This document shows, one piece after another, positions 7,921 to 17,370 of a DNA stretch of 64,000 nt. Both the position numbers and the translations under genes were made by a program. Numbering within the stretch: the stretch's first letter is position 1; the number at the start of each line of letters is the position of its first letter. The stretch is from [Actinomadura] parvosata subsp. kistnae. Its GTDB lineage: Bacteria > Actinomycetota > Actinomycetes > Streptosporangiales > Streptosporangiaceae. The stretch covers positions 2,529,001-2,593,000 of the forward strand of contig NZ_OOHJ01000018.1 of NCBI RefSeq assembly GCF_900323885.1, given 5' to 3'. Under the pieces are notes generated by a model. It made no database searches, was not told the DNA's origin, and was given only the letters and a program-made list of their open reading frames with translations.

Positions 7921-9207
7921 GTGTCTTTTGTCGCCGATCTCCGCGTGGTCCTGCGGGGCCGGGACTTCAGAAGGTTGTTCAGCACCCGGCTGGTCTCCCA
8001 GTTCTCCGATGGGATCTTCCAGTTCGGGGTGACCGGGTTCGCCTTCTTCAGCCCCGAGAGCCAGACCACCGCGCTCGAAGTGGCCGCCGGGTTGGCCGTG
8101 CTGCTGTTGCCGTACAGCGTGCTCGGGCCTTTCGTGGGCGTCTTCATCGACCGATGGTCGCGGCGGCAGATCCTGGTGGTGGCGCCGTTCATCAGGGGTG
8201 TGCTGCTGCTGCTCGCGGCGGGTCTGGTGGCCGCGGACGTGCCGGACGCGTGGTTCTACGGGGCGGCGCTGGCGGTGCTGGGCGTCAACCGGTTCTTCCT
8301 GGCGGCACTGGGCGCGTCGCTGCCGCACGTGGTGCCGCCGGAGCGGCTGATCGCGGCGAACGCGGTGGTGCCGACGTCGGGCACGGTGGCCACGTTCGTG
8401 GGCGCGGGGCTGGGGTTCCTGCTGCGGGAGATCTTCGGCGGCTCGGATCCGGGGGTGGCGCTGCTGCTGGTCACGTCGGGCGTGGTGTTCGCGTTGAGCG
8501 CGCTGGTGGCGCGGACGATGGACCGTCAGCTGCTCGGCCCGTGGCCCGACCCGAACCGGCCGCAGGCGCGCCAGGCGCTGCGCAACGTCGTCACGGGGCT
8601 GGCCGACGGCGCCAGGCACCTGGTGGGGCACCGGGTGGCGGCGGCGACGATGGGCGCGATGGCCACGCACCGGTTCCTGTTCGGCATGTGCACCGCGCTC
8701 GGCATCATCCTCTACCGCTACTACTTCACCGACGGCGACGCCGACGCGGCGCTGCGCGGCATCGGCCTGGTCGTGGTCGCCGCCGGCATCGGCACGGCGC
8801 TGGCGGTGGTCATCACCCCGTACACGACCGAGCGGTTCGGGATCGAGCGCTGGGTGCAGATCGCGCTGGTCGCGGCCGGGGTGCTGACGGCGGCGCTGGT
8901 GCTGCCGTTCCAGGAGTGGGGGCTGCCGGTGGCGGGGTTCGTGCTGGGGCTGGCCGGGCAGAGCGTGAAGATCTGCGCCGACACGACCGTCCAGCGCGAC
9001 GTGGAGGACATTTACCGGGGCCGCGCGTTCTCGATCTACGACATGCTGTTCAACGGCATGTACGTGCTCGCCGCGGCCCTTTCCGCGGCCATCCTGCCGC
9101 CCGACGGCAAGTCGTACGTGGCGGTGGTGATCATCTCGCTCGGCTACCCCGTGGCGGCGCTCGCCTACCGGATGATCACCGCCCGGTCACGCACCGAGGT
9201 CGTTTGA
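7921..9207 (+). CDS. MFS transporter, DHA3/EntS-like drug or siderophore exporter type
   Basis: A 428-residue polytopic protein with about twelve hydrophobic segments. The motif between helices 2 and 3 is GVFIDRWSRRQILV, a clear version of the major facilitator motif G-x-x-x-D-R-x-x-R-R. It begins SFVADLRVVLRGRDFRRLFSTRLVSQFSDG, the usual opening of the DHA3/EntS exporter branch. The start GTG at 7921 has no near ribosome site; GAGGAGGAG lies about 20 bases upstream. Its last 21 bp overlap the 3' end of the convergent CCA-transferase gene. Substrate unknown. It is divergent from idi with a 108-bp spacer. Confidence 0.85.
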   Translation: MSFVADLRVVLRGRDFRRLFSTRLVSQFSDGIFQFGVTGFAFFSPESQTTALEVAAGLAVLLLPYSVLGPFVGVFIDRWSRRQILVVAPFIRGVLLLLAAGLVAADVPDAWFYGAALAVLGVNRFFLAALGASLPHVVPPERLIAANAVVPTSGTVATFVGAGLGFLLREIFGGSDPGVALLLVTSGVVFALSALVARTMDRQLLGPWPDPNRPQARQALRNVVTGLADGARHLVGHRVAAATMGAMATHRFLFGMCTALGIILYRYYFTDGDADAALRGIGLVVVAAGIGTALAVVITPYTTERFGIERWVQIALVAAGVLTAALVLPFQEWGLPVAGFVLGLAGQSVKICADTTVQRDVEDIYRGRAFSIYDMLFNGMYVLAAALSAAILPPDGKSYVAVVIISLGYPVAALAYRMITARSRTEVV

Positions 9208-10716
9208 CCGCGCCCACTCCAGCAGCGCCGCGGTGGCGGCCTCCTTGCCCAGCACGCCCTTGTCGAGCCTGAGGTCGAGCAGGAACTTGTAGGCCCGCCC
9301 GACCACCGGCCCCGGCCCGACGCCCAGCACCTGCTGGATCTCGTTGCCGTCGAGCTCGGGCCGGATCTTGGCCAGCTCCTCCTCCTCGGCGAGCCTGGCG
9401 ATGCGCTCCTCAAGGTGGTCGTAGGTGCGGGACAGCGCCGCCGCCTTGCGCTTGTTGCGCGTGGTGCAGTCGGCCCTGGTCAGCTTGTGCAGCCGGGTCA
9501 GCAAGTGGCCGGCGTCGCGCACGTAGCGGCGCACGGCGCTGTCGGTCCACTCCCCCGTGCCGTAGCCGTGGAAGCGCAGGTGCAGCTCCACCAGCCGGGA
9601 GACGTCGGAGACGACGTCCTTGGGGAACTTCAGCTCGGTCATGCGCTTCTTCGTGAGCTGCGCCCCGACCACCTCGTGGTGGTGGAAGGAGACCCGGCCG
9701 CCGGCCTCGTGGCGGCGCGTCTTGGGCTTGCCGACGTCGTGCATGATCGCCGCCCAGCGCAGGATCCGGTCGGGCTTGCCGTCCTCCTCCTGCGCGATGG
9801 CCTGGTCGAGGACGGTGAGCGAGTGCTCGTAGACGTCCTTGTGGCGGTGGTGCTCGTCGATCTCCAGGCGCAGCTTGGGCAGCTCGGGCAGCACGTGGGC
9901 GGCCAGGCCGGTCTCGACGAGCAGGCGCAGGCCCTCGCGCGGGTTGGCGCCGCAGATGAGCTTGTCGAGCTCGTCGCGGATACGCTCGGCCGAGACGATC
10001 TCGATGCGCTCGGCCATCTCCGTCATCGCGGTCACGGCCCGCGGGTCGACCGTGAACCCGAGCTGCGAGGCGAACCTGGCGGCCCGCAGCATGCGCAGCG
10101 GGTCGTCGCCGAAGGACTGCTCGGGGGTGCCGGGCGTGCGCAGCAGGCGGGCCCGCAGGTCGCCGAGGCCGCCGTACGGGTCGACGAACTCGTGGCCGGG
10201 CAGGCGTACCGCCATCGCGTTGACCGCGAAGTCGCGCCGCTCCAGGTCGGCGTCGAGCGTCTCGCCGTACATGACCTCGGGCTTGCGGGACTTGGGGTCG
10301 TAGGACTCGCTGCGGTAGGTGGTGATCTCGATCAGCCAGCTCCCCTTGCGCAGGCCCACCGTGCCGAAGTCGATGCCGATCGTCCATACGGAGTCGGCCC
10401 AGCCCCTGACGATCTCCAGCACCCGCTCGGGGCGCGCGTCGGTGGTCAGGTCGAGGTCGTTGCCGATGCGGCCGAGCAGGAGGTCGCGTACGGGACCGCC
10501 GACGAGGGCCAGCTCATGGCCCTGGTCGGCGAACAGGCGGCCGAGCTCGTCGGCCACGGGAGCGATCTTGCGGAACAGGTCGTTCATGGCCCGCTGCTGG
10601 CTTTCGGTCAAGGTTGAGTCGGACAAACTGAGTCGGCCTTCTGCTTCCGGAACATATCCCCCGAGCCACACCAGGTCCGGGTTACCGTCGGTCAAGGGAC
10701 GACCGTCGGGGGCCAT
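9187..10716 (-). CDS. cca: CCA tRNA nucleotidyltransferase
   Basis: Adds or repairs the 3' CCA end of tRNAs. The nucleotidyltransferase core shows LVGGPVRDLLLGR followed by NDLDLTT, the paired metal-binding aspartates, then RRDFAVNAMA and DPYGGLGDL, with DPLRMLRAARFASQLGF in the neck domain. A second half carries an HD-type domain (HKDVYEHSLTV and MHDVGKPKTR). Length (509 residues from ATG 10716) matches actinobacterial PcnA/Cca. A TTG at 10728 and a GTG/TTG about 20-35 codons further in are alternative starts; the conserved part begins near residue 45. The gene is divergent from the YbaK-like gene with a very short intergenic region. This position beside murJ and sigM matches the Mycobacterium arrangement. 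Confidence 0.92.
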   Translation of the reverse strand: MAPDGRPLTDGNPDLVWLGGYVPEAEGRLSLSDSTLTESQQRAMNDLFRKIAPVADELGRLFADQGHELALVGGPVRDLLLGRIGNDLDLTTDARPERVLEIVRGWADSVWTIGIDFGTVGLRKGSWLIEITTYRSESYDPKSRKPEVMYGETLDADLERRDFAVNAMAVRLPGHEFVDPYGGLGDLRARLLRTPGTPEQSFGDDPLRMLRAARFASQLGFTVDPRAVTAMTEMAERIEIVSAERIRDELDKLICGANPREGLRLLVETGLAAHVLPELPKLRLEIDEHHRHKDVYEHSLTVLDQAIAQEEDGKPDRILRWAAIMHDVGKPKTRRHEAGGRVSFHHHEVVGAQLTKKRMTELKFPKDVVSDVSRLVELHLRFHGYGTGEWTDSAVRRYVRDAGHLLTRLHKLTRADCTTRNKRKAAALSRTYDHLEERIARLAEEEELAKIRPELDGNEIQQVLGVGPGPVVGRAYKFLLDLRLDKGVLGKEAATAALLEWARSNDLGA

Positions 10717-10738
10717 GGACTGAGGCAAGGAGGACTAT

Positions 10739-11254
10739 ATGAAGGACGCCCTCGCGATCCACCGCTGGCTCCTCGCACACCAGGTCCATCATGAGATCGT
10801 ACGCCTTCCGCGTCCCATGACATGCGCGGAAGAGCTGCCGGAGGCGGTCTCCGCCGCCCCTGAGCGGTGCCTGATGGTCACAGTGCTCGAAGTCACCACC
10901 TGGGTCGGCCGCGAGGTCGTCGTCGGGGTCACCTCCCCCGTCTCCTCGCCGCCGCGTCCCGGAGCCCTCGGCGGATTGCTCCGCGCGCGCCAGGTACGCC
11001 CCGCGCCGGCGCACGTGATCAACGCCACCACGGACTACGCCTGCGGGCTGGTGTGCCCGCTGCTGCTGCCCGAGTCGCTGCCGATGTTCATCGACGACCG
11101 GCTGCCGGCCGACACCGAGCCGTTCTTCACCGCCACGGGCGAGCGCCATACGGCCCTGTCGATGCGCTCGCTCGACCTGCTGGCCGTTCTCCCAGGCAAG
11201 ATGGTGGACCTACGCGGTTCGCGCGCGAGAGGAGCGCGCGTGGCGGTCGCGTGA
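10739..11254 (+). CDS. YbaK/EbsC-type aminoacyl-tRNA deacylase-like protein
   Basis: A 171-residue protein resembling the YbaK/ProX editing domain that hydrolyses mischarged aminoacyl-tRNA in trans. Visible are an N-terminal HRWLLAHQVHHEIV segment, a conserved central beta-rich region, PAPAHVINATTDYACGLVCPLLLPESLPMF with the PLL core, and FFTATGERHTALSMRSLDLLAVL near the end, which parallels the catalytic G-x-x-x-x-A-x-x-x-x region of the family. The ATG at 10739 follows AAGGAGGAC, an excellent ribosome site. It is transcribed away from cca and followed 59 bp later by the DUF6049 gene. The invariant lysine of YbaK is not obvious, so the exact specificity is open. Confidence 0.7.
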   Translation: MKDALAIHRWLLAHQVHHEIVRLPRPMTCAEELPEAVSAAPERCLMVTVLEVTTWVGREVVVGVTSPVSSPPRPGALGGLLRARQVRPAPAHVINATTDYACGLVCPLLLPESLPMFIDDRLPADTEPFFTATGERHTALSMRSLDLLAVLPGKMVDLRGSRARGARVAVA

Positions 11255-11313
11255 CGGCACTGAGCCCGTACCATTGCGGGCGTGCGTCGTCGTAGTCCAG
11301 CCCGGGCATCCGC

Positions 11314-13428
11314 GTGATCCGTAAGGCCACGCTGCTCGCCGCGCTGTCCGCCGCGTTGCTCGCCCCCCTGGTGGCGGTGACGCCGGGCTCTGCTGCCGCG
11401 AAACAGCCGAGTGCCGTGGTGACGGCGCAGCGGCAGGGCTACGCGGTGTCGATCTCGTCGATCACCCCCGAGGCCCCGAGAAACCTGACCGATGAGATCA
11501 AGATCACCGGCACGGTGCGCAACGACTCGGGTGCCGACGTGACGGGGCTCCAGGTCCGTCTGCGTTACAGCAACCGGAAGTTCATCGACCGGGCGGCCAT
11601 GACGGCCTACCAGAACGACCAGAGCACCACGACGCTGCCGGAGAGCGTCTCGACCCGCAACTCGTTCATGAACCTGCCGCCGCTCGCCGCGGGCGGCACG
11701 GCGCAGTGGACGATCACCGCGACGCCCGTGCAGCTCGGGCTGCGCGAGTTCGGCGTCTACCCGATCGCCGTGGACGTCGCCCAGTACTCGGTGCCGCAGG
11801 CCGCGCAGCGCACGTTCCTGACCTACGCCCCGGCGACCCCGCAGAAGCTGCCGCGCAACAAGATCGCCATCGCGCTGCCGGTCATCGACCAGCCGCACCG
11901 CTCCACCGACGACGGCGCGTTCGTGGACGACAAGCTGAGCCAGTCGCTGACCGGCCGGGGCCGCCTGGCGGACCTGGCGCGCATCGCGCAGTCGGCGCCG
12001 GCCACCGTCACCTGGGTGTTCGACCCGGCGCTGCTCGACGACGTCAACACGATGAGCAAGGGCTACAGCGTCCGCACCAAGGACGGCAAGGAGGAGAAGA
12101 AGCCCGCCAGCGCCGAGGCCGGCCAGTGGCTGACGACGATGCGCAGCGCGCTGGCCGCCTCCCCCGTGGTCGCGACCCCGTACGCCGACCCCGACGTGGC
12201 GGCGCTGGCCCACCAGGGCCTCGACACGCAGACCGGGCGGGCCATCGAGCTGGGCGGCCAGACGGCCAAGACACTCCTCAACCCCAACGTGAAGACGAAC
12301 ATCAACTGGCCGGCCGACGGCGTGCTCGACCCCGACGCGCTCGACCTGCTGTCGGTCAGCGACGTCGACACCGTCCTGCTCAACTCCACCAACCTGCCGC
12401 CGCAGCAGGCCCTCACCACCACGCCCGACGCGGCCGCGACCCTCGACTCGGTCAACGGCCCCGTGACGGCGCTGGTCGCCGACGCCGAGCTGAGCAGCCT
12501 GTTCGAGCAGGGTGGGGGCACCTCCGCGCTGCTCAGCACGCAGCGCTTCATCGCCGAGACCGCGATGATCGCCGCCGAGCCCGGCCAGACGCTCCCGAGG
12601 TCGCTGGTCGTCGCCCCCTCCCGGCGCTGGAACCCCAGCCCGACGCTCGTCACCGCCCTGATCAAGACCGCGGGCAAGCTGCCGTGGCTGCAGTCGGTCA
12701 AGCTGGAGACGATCAAGCCGGGCAAGGCGTCCGTCCCGCGCGCCGGCCTGACCTACACCGAGCAGGACCGCAAGGAGGAGCTGAGCCGCAAGTACCTCGA
12801 CCCGGTCAAGGACACCTGGGCGAAGTCGCAGCTCACCTCGCTGATCATGCAGCAGAAGACGCAGTCCCGCTTCGACGCGGCGGTGCTGCGGCTGACCTCC
12901 TCCGCCTGGCGCAACAGCACGCGGGCGGGCCGCTCGGTGACCAACGCGGTCGAGAAGGCCGTGGACGACCGCCTCGCCGAGATCAACATCACCGGCGCCA
13001 GCCGCACGCTCGCGGGCAGCAACGGCGTGGTGCCGATCAGCGTGAAGAACGAGCTGAGCGACCCCATCGAGCTCTACATCGAGGTCAAGTCCGACAACCC
13101 CGAGCTGCTCACGGTGAACTTCGCGCAGGACGAGCCGCTGCTGATCTACGGCGGGCAGAGCGGCACCGTCCAGGTCCAGATGACCGCCGCCCCCGACACC
13201 AGTGGTGACGCCACCGTGACGGTGCAGCTCAAGACCGCCGACGGGCAGCCCTACGGCAAGCCGCAGCGGCTGACGATCCACACCACCGGTTACACGGGCA
13301 TCGCCCTGGTGATCGTCGGCGCGGCCCTGACCGTCATGCTCGCCGCCGTGGTGACGCGCCTGCTGCGCCGCAGGTCCCAGCGCAAGCTCGCGCGCAGCGC
13401 CAAGAACCGGGAGAGTGAGACCGTATGA
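11314..13428 (+). CDS. DUF6049 family secreted, membrane-anchored protein
   Basis: A 704-residue protein with an N-terminal signal sequence (RKATLLAALSAALLAPLVA, probable cleavage near SAAAK), a large extracytoplasmic region, one C-terminal transmembrane helix (TGIALVIVGAALTVMLAAVV, about 665-687) and a basic cytoplasmic tail (RLLRRRSQRKLARS). This is the topology and length of the DUF6049 family, which is conserved beside murJ in actinobacteria (the Rv3909 position in Mycobacterium). Its function is unknown; a cell-envelope role is inferred from the neighbour. The stop overlaps the murJ start (ATGA), so the two are coupled. The start is GTG 11314. Confidence 0.82.
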   Translation: MIRKATLLAALSAALLAPLVAVTPGSAAAKQPSAVVTAQRQGYAVSISSITPEAPRNLTDEIKITGTVRNDSGADVTGLQVRLRYSNRKFIDRAAMTAYQNDQSTTTLPESVSTRNSFMNLPPLAAGGTAQWTITATPVQLGLREFGVYPIAVDVAQYSVPQAAQRTFLTYAPATPQKLPRNKIAIALPVIDQPHRSTDDGAFVDDKLSQSLTGRGRLADLARIAQSAPATVTWVFDPALLDDVNTMSKGYSVRTKDGKEEKKPASAEAGQWLTTMRSALAASPVVATPYADPDVAALAHQGLDTQTGRAIELGGQTAKTLLNPNVKTNINWPADGVLDPDALDLLSVSDVDTVLLNSTNLPPQQALTTTPDAAATLDSVNGPVTALVADAELSSLFEQGGGTSALLSTQRFIAETAMIAAEPGQTLPRSLVVAPSRRWNPSPTLVTALIKTAGKLPWLQSVKLETIKPGKASVPRAGLTYTEQDRKEELSRKYLDPVKDTWAKSQLTSLIMQQKTQSRFDAAVLRLTSSAWRNSTRAGRSVTNAVEKAVDDRLAEINITGASRTLAGSNGVVPISVKNELSDPIELYIEVKSDNPELLTVNFAQDEPLLIYGGQSGTVQVQMTAAPDTSGDATVTVQLKTADGQPYGKPQRLTIHTTGYTGIALVIVGAALTVMLAAVVTRLLRRRSQRKLARSAKNRESETV

Positions 13429-15029
13429 GCCGCATGCTTCGGGCCAGCGCCATCATGGCGGCGGGCACCATGGTGTCCAGGGTCACGGGGTTCGTGCGGA
13501 CGATGGTGCTCGCGTACGCGATCGGCACCGCGGCACTGGGTGACGCCTACAACGCCGCGTACGCGATCCCGTACAGCATCCTCGACCTTCTACTCCTGGG
13601 CGTGCTGAGCAGCGTCGTCGTGCCGATGGTCGTGCGGGCCCAGCAGCACGACGAGGACGGCGGCCGGGCCTACGAGCAGCGCTTGCTGAGCCTCGCCACG
13701 GTCACGCTCGTCGTGGTAGCGGCGCTCTCCGTGCTGGCGGCGCCGCTGCTGATCGACCTCTACACCGACTGGGACGCGGGCAGCTGGAAGTTCGAGGTCG
13801 CGGTCATGCTGGCCCGCTTCATCCTGCCGCAGCTCGCCTTCTTCGGCGTCGGCGCGGTGGCCGGGGCCATCCTCAACACCCGCGACCGCTACGGCGCCCC
13901 CATGTGGGCCCCGGTCCTCAACAACGTGGTCGTCATCTGCGTGTTCCTGCTCTACGCCGTGGTCGGCTCGGGCAGCGACCTCGACCGCGTCACCACGTTC
14001 GACCTGGCGCTGCTCGGCGTCGGCACCACGGCCGGCATCGTCGCGCAGGCGGCGGTGCTGATCGTGGCGCTGCGGCGGGCCGGGTTCTCCTTCGTGCCGC
14101 GCTTCGACCTGCGCAACGCGCGGCTCGGCGAGATGGCCAAGGCCGGCGTCTGGACGATCGGCTACGTCGTCGTCACCCAGCTCGGCTTCGTGCTGACCAC
14201 CAACCTGTCCAGCCGGGCGGGCGACCTGGTCCCCGGGCACGGCATCAGCCCGTACACGCTGGCGTTCCAGCTTTTCCAGCTTCCGTACGGCGTCATCGGC
14301 GTCTCCGTGATCACCGCGATGCTGCCGCGCATGAGCCGGTCCGTCGCCGAGGGGCGCTTCGACGAGGTGCGCGCCGAGTTCGGGTCGAGCGTGCGGCTGG
14401 TCTGCTCGCTGATGGTGCCGGTGTCGCTGCTGCTCATGGTGCTCGGGCCGGCGATCACCGTGCCCATCTACGGCCACGGCGCCAACAGCGTCGCCGACGC
14501 CGTCTACATCGGCAACGTGCTGCAGGTGTACGGGCTGGCGCTGGTGCCGTTCGCGATCTTCCAGCTCCTGCTGCGGGTGTTCTACAGCTTCGGCGACACC
14601 CGGACGCCGGTGTTCATCGGGGCGGGCACGACGGCGGTCAACGCGGTGTTCATGGTGCTGCTGTACCTGGTGCTGCCGCCCGCGTACGTGGTGATGGGGC
14701 TGGCGCTGGCGTACGCGATCGCGTACGGGCTGGGCGCGGTGCTGGCCTGGTGGCTGGCCGGCCGGCGGGTGGGCGGCCTGGGCGGCTGGGCCGTCGGCAT
14801 GTCGCTGACCAGGATGTACCTGGCCGCGCTGCCCACCGCCGTGCTGGCGCTGGCGGCCGTGTGGGTGGTCACCGGGATTTTCGGCGGGCTCGGCTTCCTC
14901 AATTCGGTCATAGTGCTCGCCATCGGCGGCGGGCTGGGTATGGTGCTCTATCTCGGCGTGGCCCACAGAATGCGCATCCCGGAGGTCAACTCGATCGTTG
15001 GGATGGTCGCGAGACGGGTAGGTCGGTAA
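13425..15029 (+). CDS. murJ: Lipid II flippase MurJ
   Basis: Flips lipid-linked peptidoglycan precursor across the membrane. The 534-residue protein has about fourteen hydrophobic segments and the MviN/MATE-like opening RMLRASAIMAAGTMVSRVTGFVRTM, then DAYNAAYAIPYSILDLLLLGVLSSVVVP and later PYGVIGVSVITAMLPRMSR, all family hallmarks. The ATG overlaps the DUF6049 stop by 4 bp. In Mycobacterium the homologue continues into a pseudokinase and extracytoplasmic domain in one chain; here those are encoded by the next gene, so the system is split. Signal input from Ser/Thr kinases through that partner is inferred. Confidence 0.94.
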   Translation: MSRMLRASAIMAAGTMVSRVTGFVRTMVLAYAIGTAALGDAYNAAYAIPYSILDLLLLGVLSSVVVPMVVRAQQHDEDGGRAYEQRLLSLATVTLVVVAALSVLAAPLLIDLYTDWDAGSWKFEVAVMLARFILPQLAFFGVGAVAGAILNTRDRYGAPMWAPVLNNVVVICVFLLYAVVGSGSDLDRVTTFDLALLGVGTTAGIVAQAAVLIVALRRAGFSFVPRFDLRNARLGEMAKAGVWTIGYVVVTQLGFVLTTNLSSRAGDLVPGHGISPYTLAFQLFQLPYGVIGVSVITAMLPRMSRSVAEGRFDEVRAEFGSSVRLVCSLMVPVSLLLMVLGPAITVPIYGHGANSVADAVYIGNVLQVYGLALVPFAIFQLLLRVFYSFGDTRTPVFIGAGTTAVNAVFMVLLYLVLPPAYVVMGLALAYAIAYGLGAVLAWWLAGRRVGGLGGWAVGMSLTRMYLAALPTAVLALAAVWVVTGIFGGLGFLNSVIVLAIGGGLGMVLYLGVAHRMRIPEVNSIVGMVARRVGR

Positions 15030-15195
15030 AGAACGCGATCGGAATCTACTCGGCACTACCATGGAGCCCGACACGCGCGAATGGAAGCAGGAGGGGCGTG
15101 GGCGGATCCACCCGGCATAACGTGCCTTCGTGGGACACGACCACGCAGGTGAGTCGAACCATGAAGACGCCCGATCGGCCAAGCGGAGTGAGCCA

Positions 15196-16719
15196 GTGAG
15201 CAGCACGTCGGCCGTCGAACCCGGCACCCGTCTCGCCGAGCGCTTCCGGCTGGAGGACCGCGTCAGCGAGTCCGACGGCGCCACCTTGTGGAAGGCGATC
15301 GACGAGATCCTTGCCCGCCCCGTGGCGGTGCACACGTTCGCACCCGACTTCCCGCGGGTCCACGAGGTCGTCACGGCCGCCCGCGCGGCGAGCCGGCTGA
15401 CCGACCCGCGCCTGACCCAGGTCTTCGACGCCGCCGAAGACGACAAGAGCGCCTACGTCGTCAGCGAGTGGGTCACCGGCGAGACGCTGACCGACCTGCT
15501 GGCCAACGGCCCGCTGGAGCCCGAGCGGGCGGCGGGCCTGGTCGCCGAGGCGGCCGAGGCGCTCGCGCACGCCCACGAGGCGCAGCTCTACCACCTGTGC
15601 CTGCGCCCCTCCCACCTCATGTGGACGAACGGCAACACGGTCAAGGTGCTCGGCGTGGCCGTCGACGCGGCCATGTGGGGGCTCACGACCGACCAGCCGG
15701 CGCTCGACGACGCCGAGGGGCTCGGCCGGCTGCTGTACGCGGGCCTGACCGGCCACTGGCCGGGCGACGAGGAGGAGGGCGGCCTGCCCGCCGCCCCCAT
15801 GATCGACGGCCACTTCTGCACGCCCCGCCAGGTCACCGCCGGCGTGCCCGGCTACCTCGACACGATCACCGTGCGGGCCTGCCTGCCCGAGTCGCGCAAG
15901 GGGCAGGGGGCGCTGGCCAGCCCCGCCGAGGTCGCCGAGTCGCTGGCCGACGTGGCCAGGCCGATGCCGATCCCGATCTCCTACCCCTCCACGCCCGCGG
16001 TCGCGTCGGCGTCCCACACGGAGGGTCTGGAGCTCGCCCACCGGCCGAAGTCCGCCCCCGTCCCGCCGCTGCCGCCGCCCCCGATGCAGCGGCGTCCCCA
16101 GGGCGGCGGTGGCAGCACGCTCAACCGCGTGCTGATGACGCTGGTGGTGCTGCTCGTCATCGCCGCCGTCGGCGTCGGCGCCTGGACGATCGGCCGCAGC
16201 CTGGGCAGCCCCACCCAGCCGCAGACGGCCACCAACACCCCCACCTCGACCAAGTCGGCCACCATCAACGCCGAGGCGGTCAAGCCGAAGAACGCCAAGG
16301 GCTTCGACCCGCTCGGCGACGGCGACGAGAAGACCGACATCGCCAAGCTGGCCATCGACGGCAAGCCCGGCACGCTGTGGAAGACCGAGACCTACACCAG
16401 CGCCGACCTGGGCCGGCTCAAGGACGGCGTGGGCCTGCTGCTCGACATGGGCAAGCCCATGCAGATCAGCGACGTGGTGGCGACGCTGTCGGAGGCGCCG
16501 GGCGCCACGGTCGAGCTGAAGGTGGGCGACTCCCCCGAGCTCGGCTCGCTGAAGACGGTCGCGACCGAGAAGAACGCCGCAGGTAAAACCACTCTCACCC
16601 CGGAGAAGGCGACCAGCGGTCAGTACGTTTTGATCTGGTTTACGCGTGTTCCGACGGATGCAGGCACTTTTCATGGCACCATCTATGAGGTAGTGGTGCA
16701 CTCTCCCGGATCGGCATAA
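15196..16719 (+). CDS. Membrane-anchored Ser/Thr pseudokinase with discoidin-like C-terminal domain
   Basis: A 507-residue protein. Residues 1 to about 265 follow a protein kinase fold (LAERFRLEDRVSESDGATLWKA, then SEWVTGETLTDLL and the helix RAAGLVAEAAEALAHAHE), but the catalytic loop reads YHLCLRPSHLMW in place of HRDLKPxN, the DFG position reads VLGVAVD, and the P-loop glycines are missing. It should therefore be inactive. A Pro-rich linker, one transmembrane helix (about 312-335) and an extracytoplasmic domain follow (LAIDGKPGTLWKT, then GLLLDMGKPMQISDV), resembling discoidin/F5-8C folds. GTG 15196 has GGAG 7 bases upstream. This matches the MviN pseudokinase plus outer domain of Mycobacterium encoded as a separate gene, so it probably regulates MurJ. 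Confidence 0.82.
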   Translation: MSSTSAVEPGTRLAERFRLEDRVSESDGATLWKAIDEILARPVAVHTFAPDFPRVHEVVTAARAASRLTDPRLTQVFDAAEDDKSAYVVSEWVTGETLTDLLANGPLEPERAAGLVAEAAEALAHAHEAQLYHLCLRPSHLMWTNGNTVKVLGVAVDAAMWGLTTDQPALDDAEGLGRLLYAGLTGHWPGDEEEGGLPAAPMIDGHFCTPRQVTAGVPGYLDTITVRACLPESRKGQGALASPAEVAESLADVARPMPIPISYPSTPAVASASHTEGLELAHRPKSAPVPPLPPPPMQRRPQGGGGSTLNRVLMTLVVLLVIAAVGVGAWTIGRSLGSPTQPQTATNTPTSTKSATINAEAVKPKNAKGFDPLGDGDEKTDIAKLAIDGKPGTLWKTETYTSADLGRLKDGVGLLLDMGKPMQISDVVATLSEAPGATVELKVGDSPELGSLKTVATEKNAAGKTTLTPEKATSGQYVLIWFTRVPTDAGTFHGTIYEVVVHSPGSA

Positions 16720-16734
16720 TCAGGAATCTCTCTT

Positions 16735-17370
16735 GTGAACTCCCCACCCGAGACACCCTCAGCAGCGGAGCGGCCGGCGATCACAGACGCCGAGCTGCTG
16801 ACCGCGCATATCAACGGGGATCCACACGCCTTCAGTGAAATCGTCAAAAGGCACCGCGACCGCATGTGGGCGGTCGCACTGCGTACGCTCGGTGACCCCG
16901 ACGAGGCCGCCGACGCCGTGCAGGACGCCTTCGTCTCCGCATACCGCAAGGCCGCCACGTTCCGTGGCGAGGCGGCCGTCACCACCTGGCTGCACCGGAT
17001 CGTGGTCAACGCCTGCCTCGACCGGATGCGCCGCAAGTCCGTCAGACCTGTCGCCGACGACGAGCTGATCGAGGCCGCGGAGCGCGAGACTCCCCTGCCC
17101 GACCAGACCCTCGAACGCGAGGTCTCGATGGAGGTTTCGGCTGCTCTGAAACTGCTGCCCGCCGACCAGCGGGCGGCGCTCGTACTGGTGGACATGATGG
17201 GCTATTCAGTCGAAGACGCAGCTCAGGTGCTCCAGGTGCCGAGCGGCACCGTGAAGAGCCGATGCGCACGGGGGCGCGCGAAACTTGCCCCAATTCTTTC
17301 GCATCTGCGGAACCGTTCGGACCTCAATCGCGTCTCATCCGCGAAGGGAGCAGAACTTCGTGACGGGTGA
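16735..17370 (+). CDS. sigM: ECF RNA polymerase sigma factor, SigM type
   Basis: A 211-residue extracytoplasmic-function sigma factor. Region 2 is HAFSEIVKRHRDRMWAVALRTLGDPDEAADAVQDAFVSAYRKAATFRGEAAVTTWLHRIVVNACLD in outline, with the DAEDVVQD-like core; region 4 is LPADQRAALVLVDMMGYSVEDAAQVLQVPSGTVKSR with the helix-turn-helix. It begins at GTG 16735, 15 bp after the pseudokinase, and overlaps the anti-sigma gene by 11 bp. Together with murJ upstream and trxBA downstream this matches the conserved Rv3910-Rv3914 block of Mycobacterium, supporting the SigM label. The overlap with a zinc-finger anti-sigma suggests membrane-gated release; the stimulus is unknown. Confidence 0.88.
   Translation: MNSPPETPSAAERPAITDAELLTAHINGDPHAFSEIVKRHRDRMWAVALRTLGDPDEAADAVQDAFVSAYRKAATFRGEAAVTTWLHRIVVNACLDRMRRKSVRPVADDELIEAAERETPLPDQTLEREVSMEVSAALKLLPADQRAALVLVDMMGYSVEDAAQVLQVPSGTVKSRCARGRAKLAPILSHLRNRSDLNRVSSAKGAELRDG

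Noticed and set aside
11035..13281. A 748-residue frame opposite the DUF6049 gene
   Set aside because: No motifs or ribosome site; the plus-strand gene has signal peptide, membrane anchor and conserved context.
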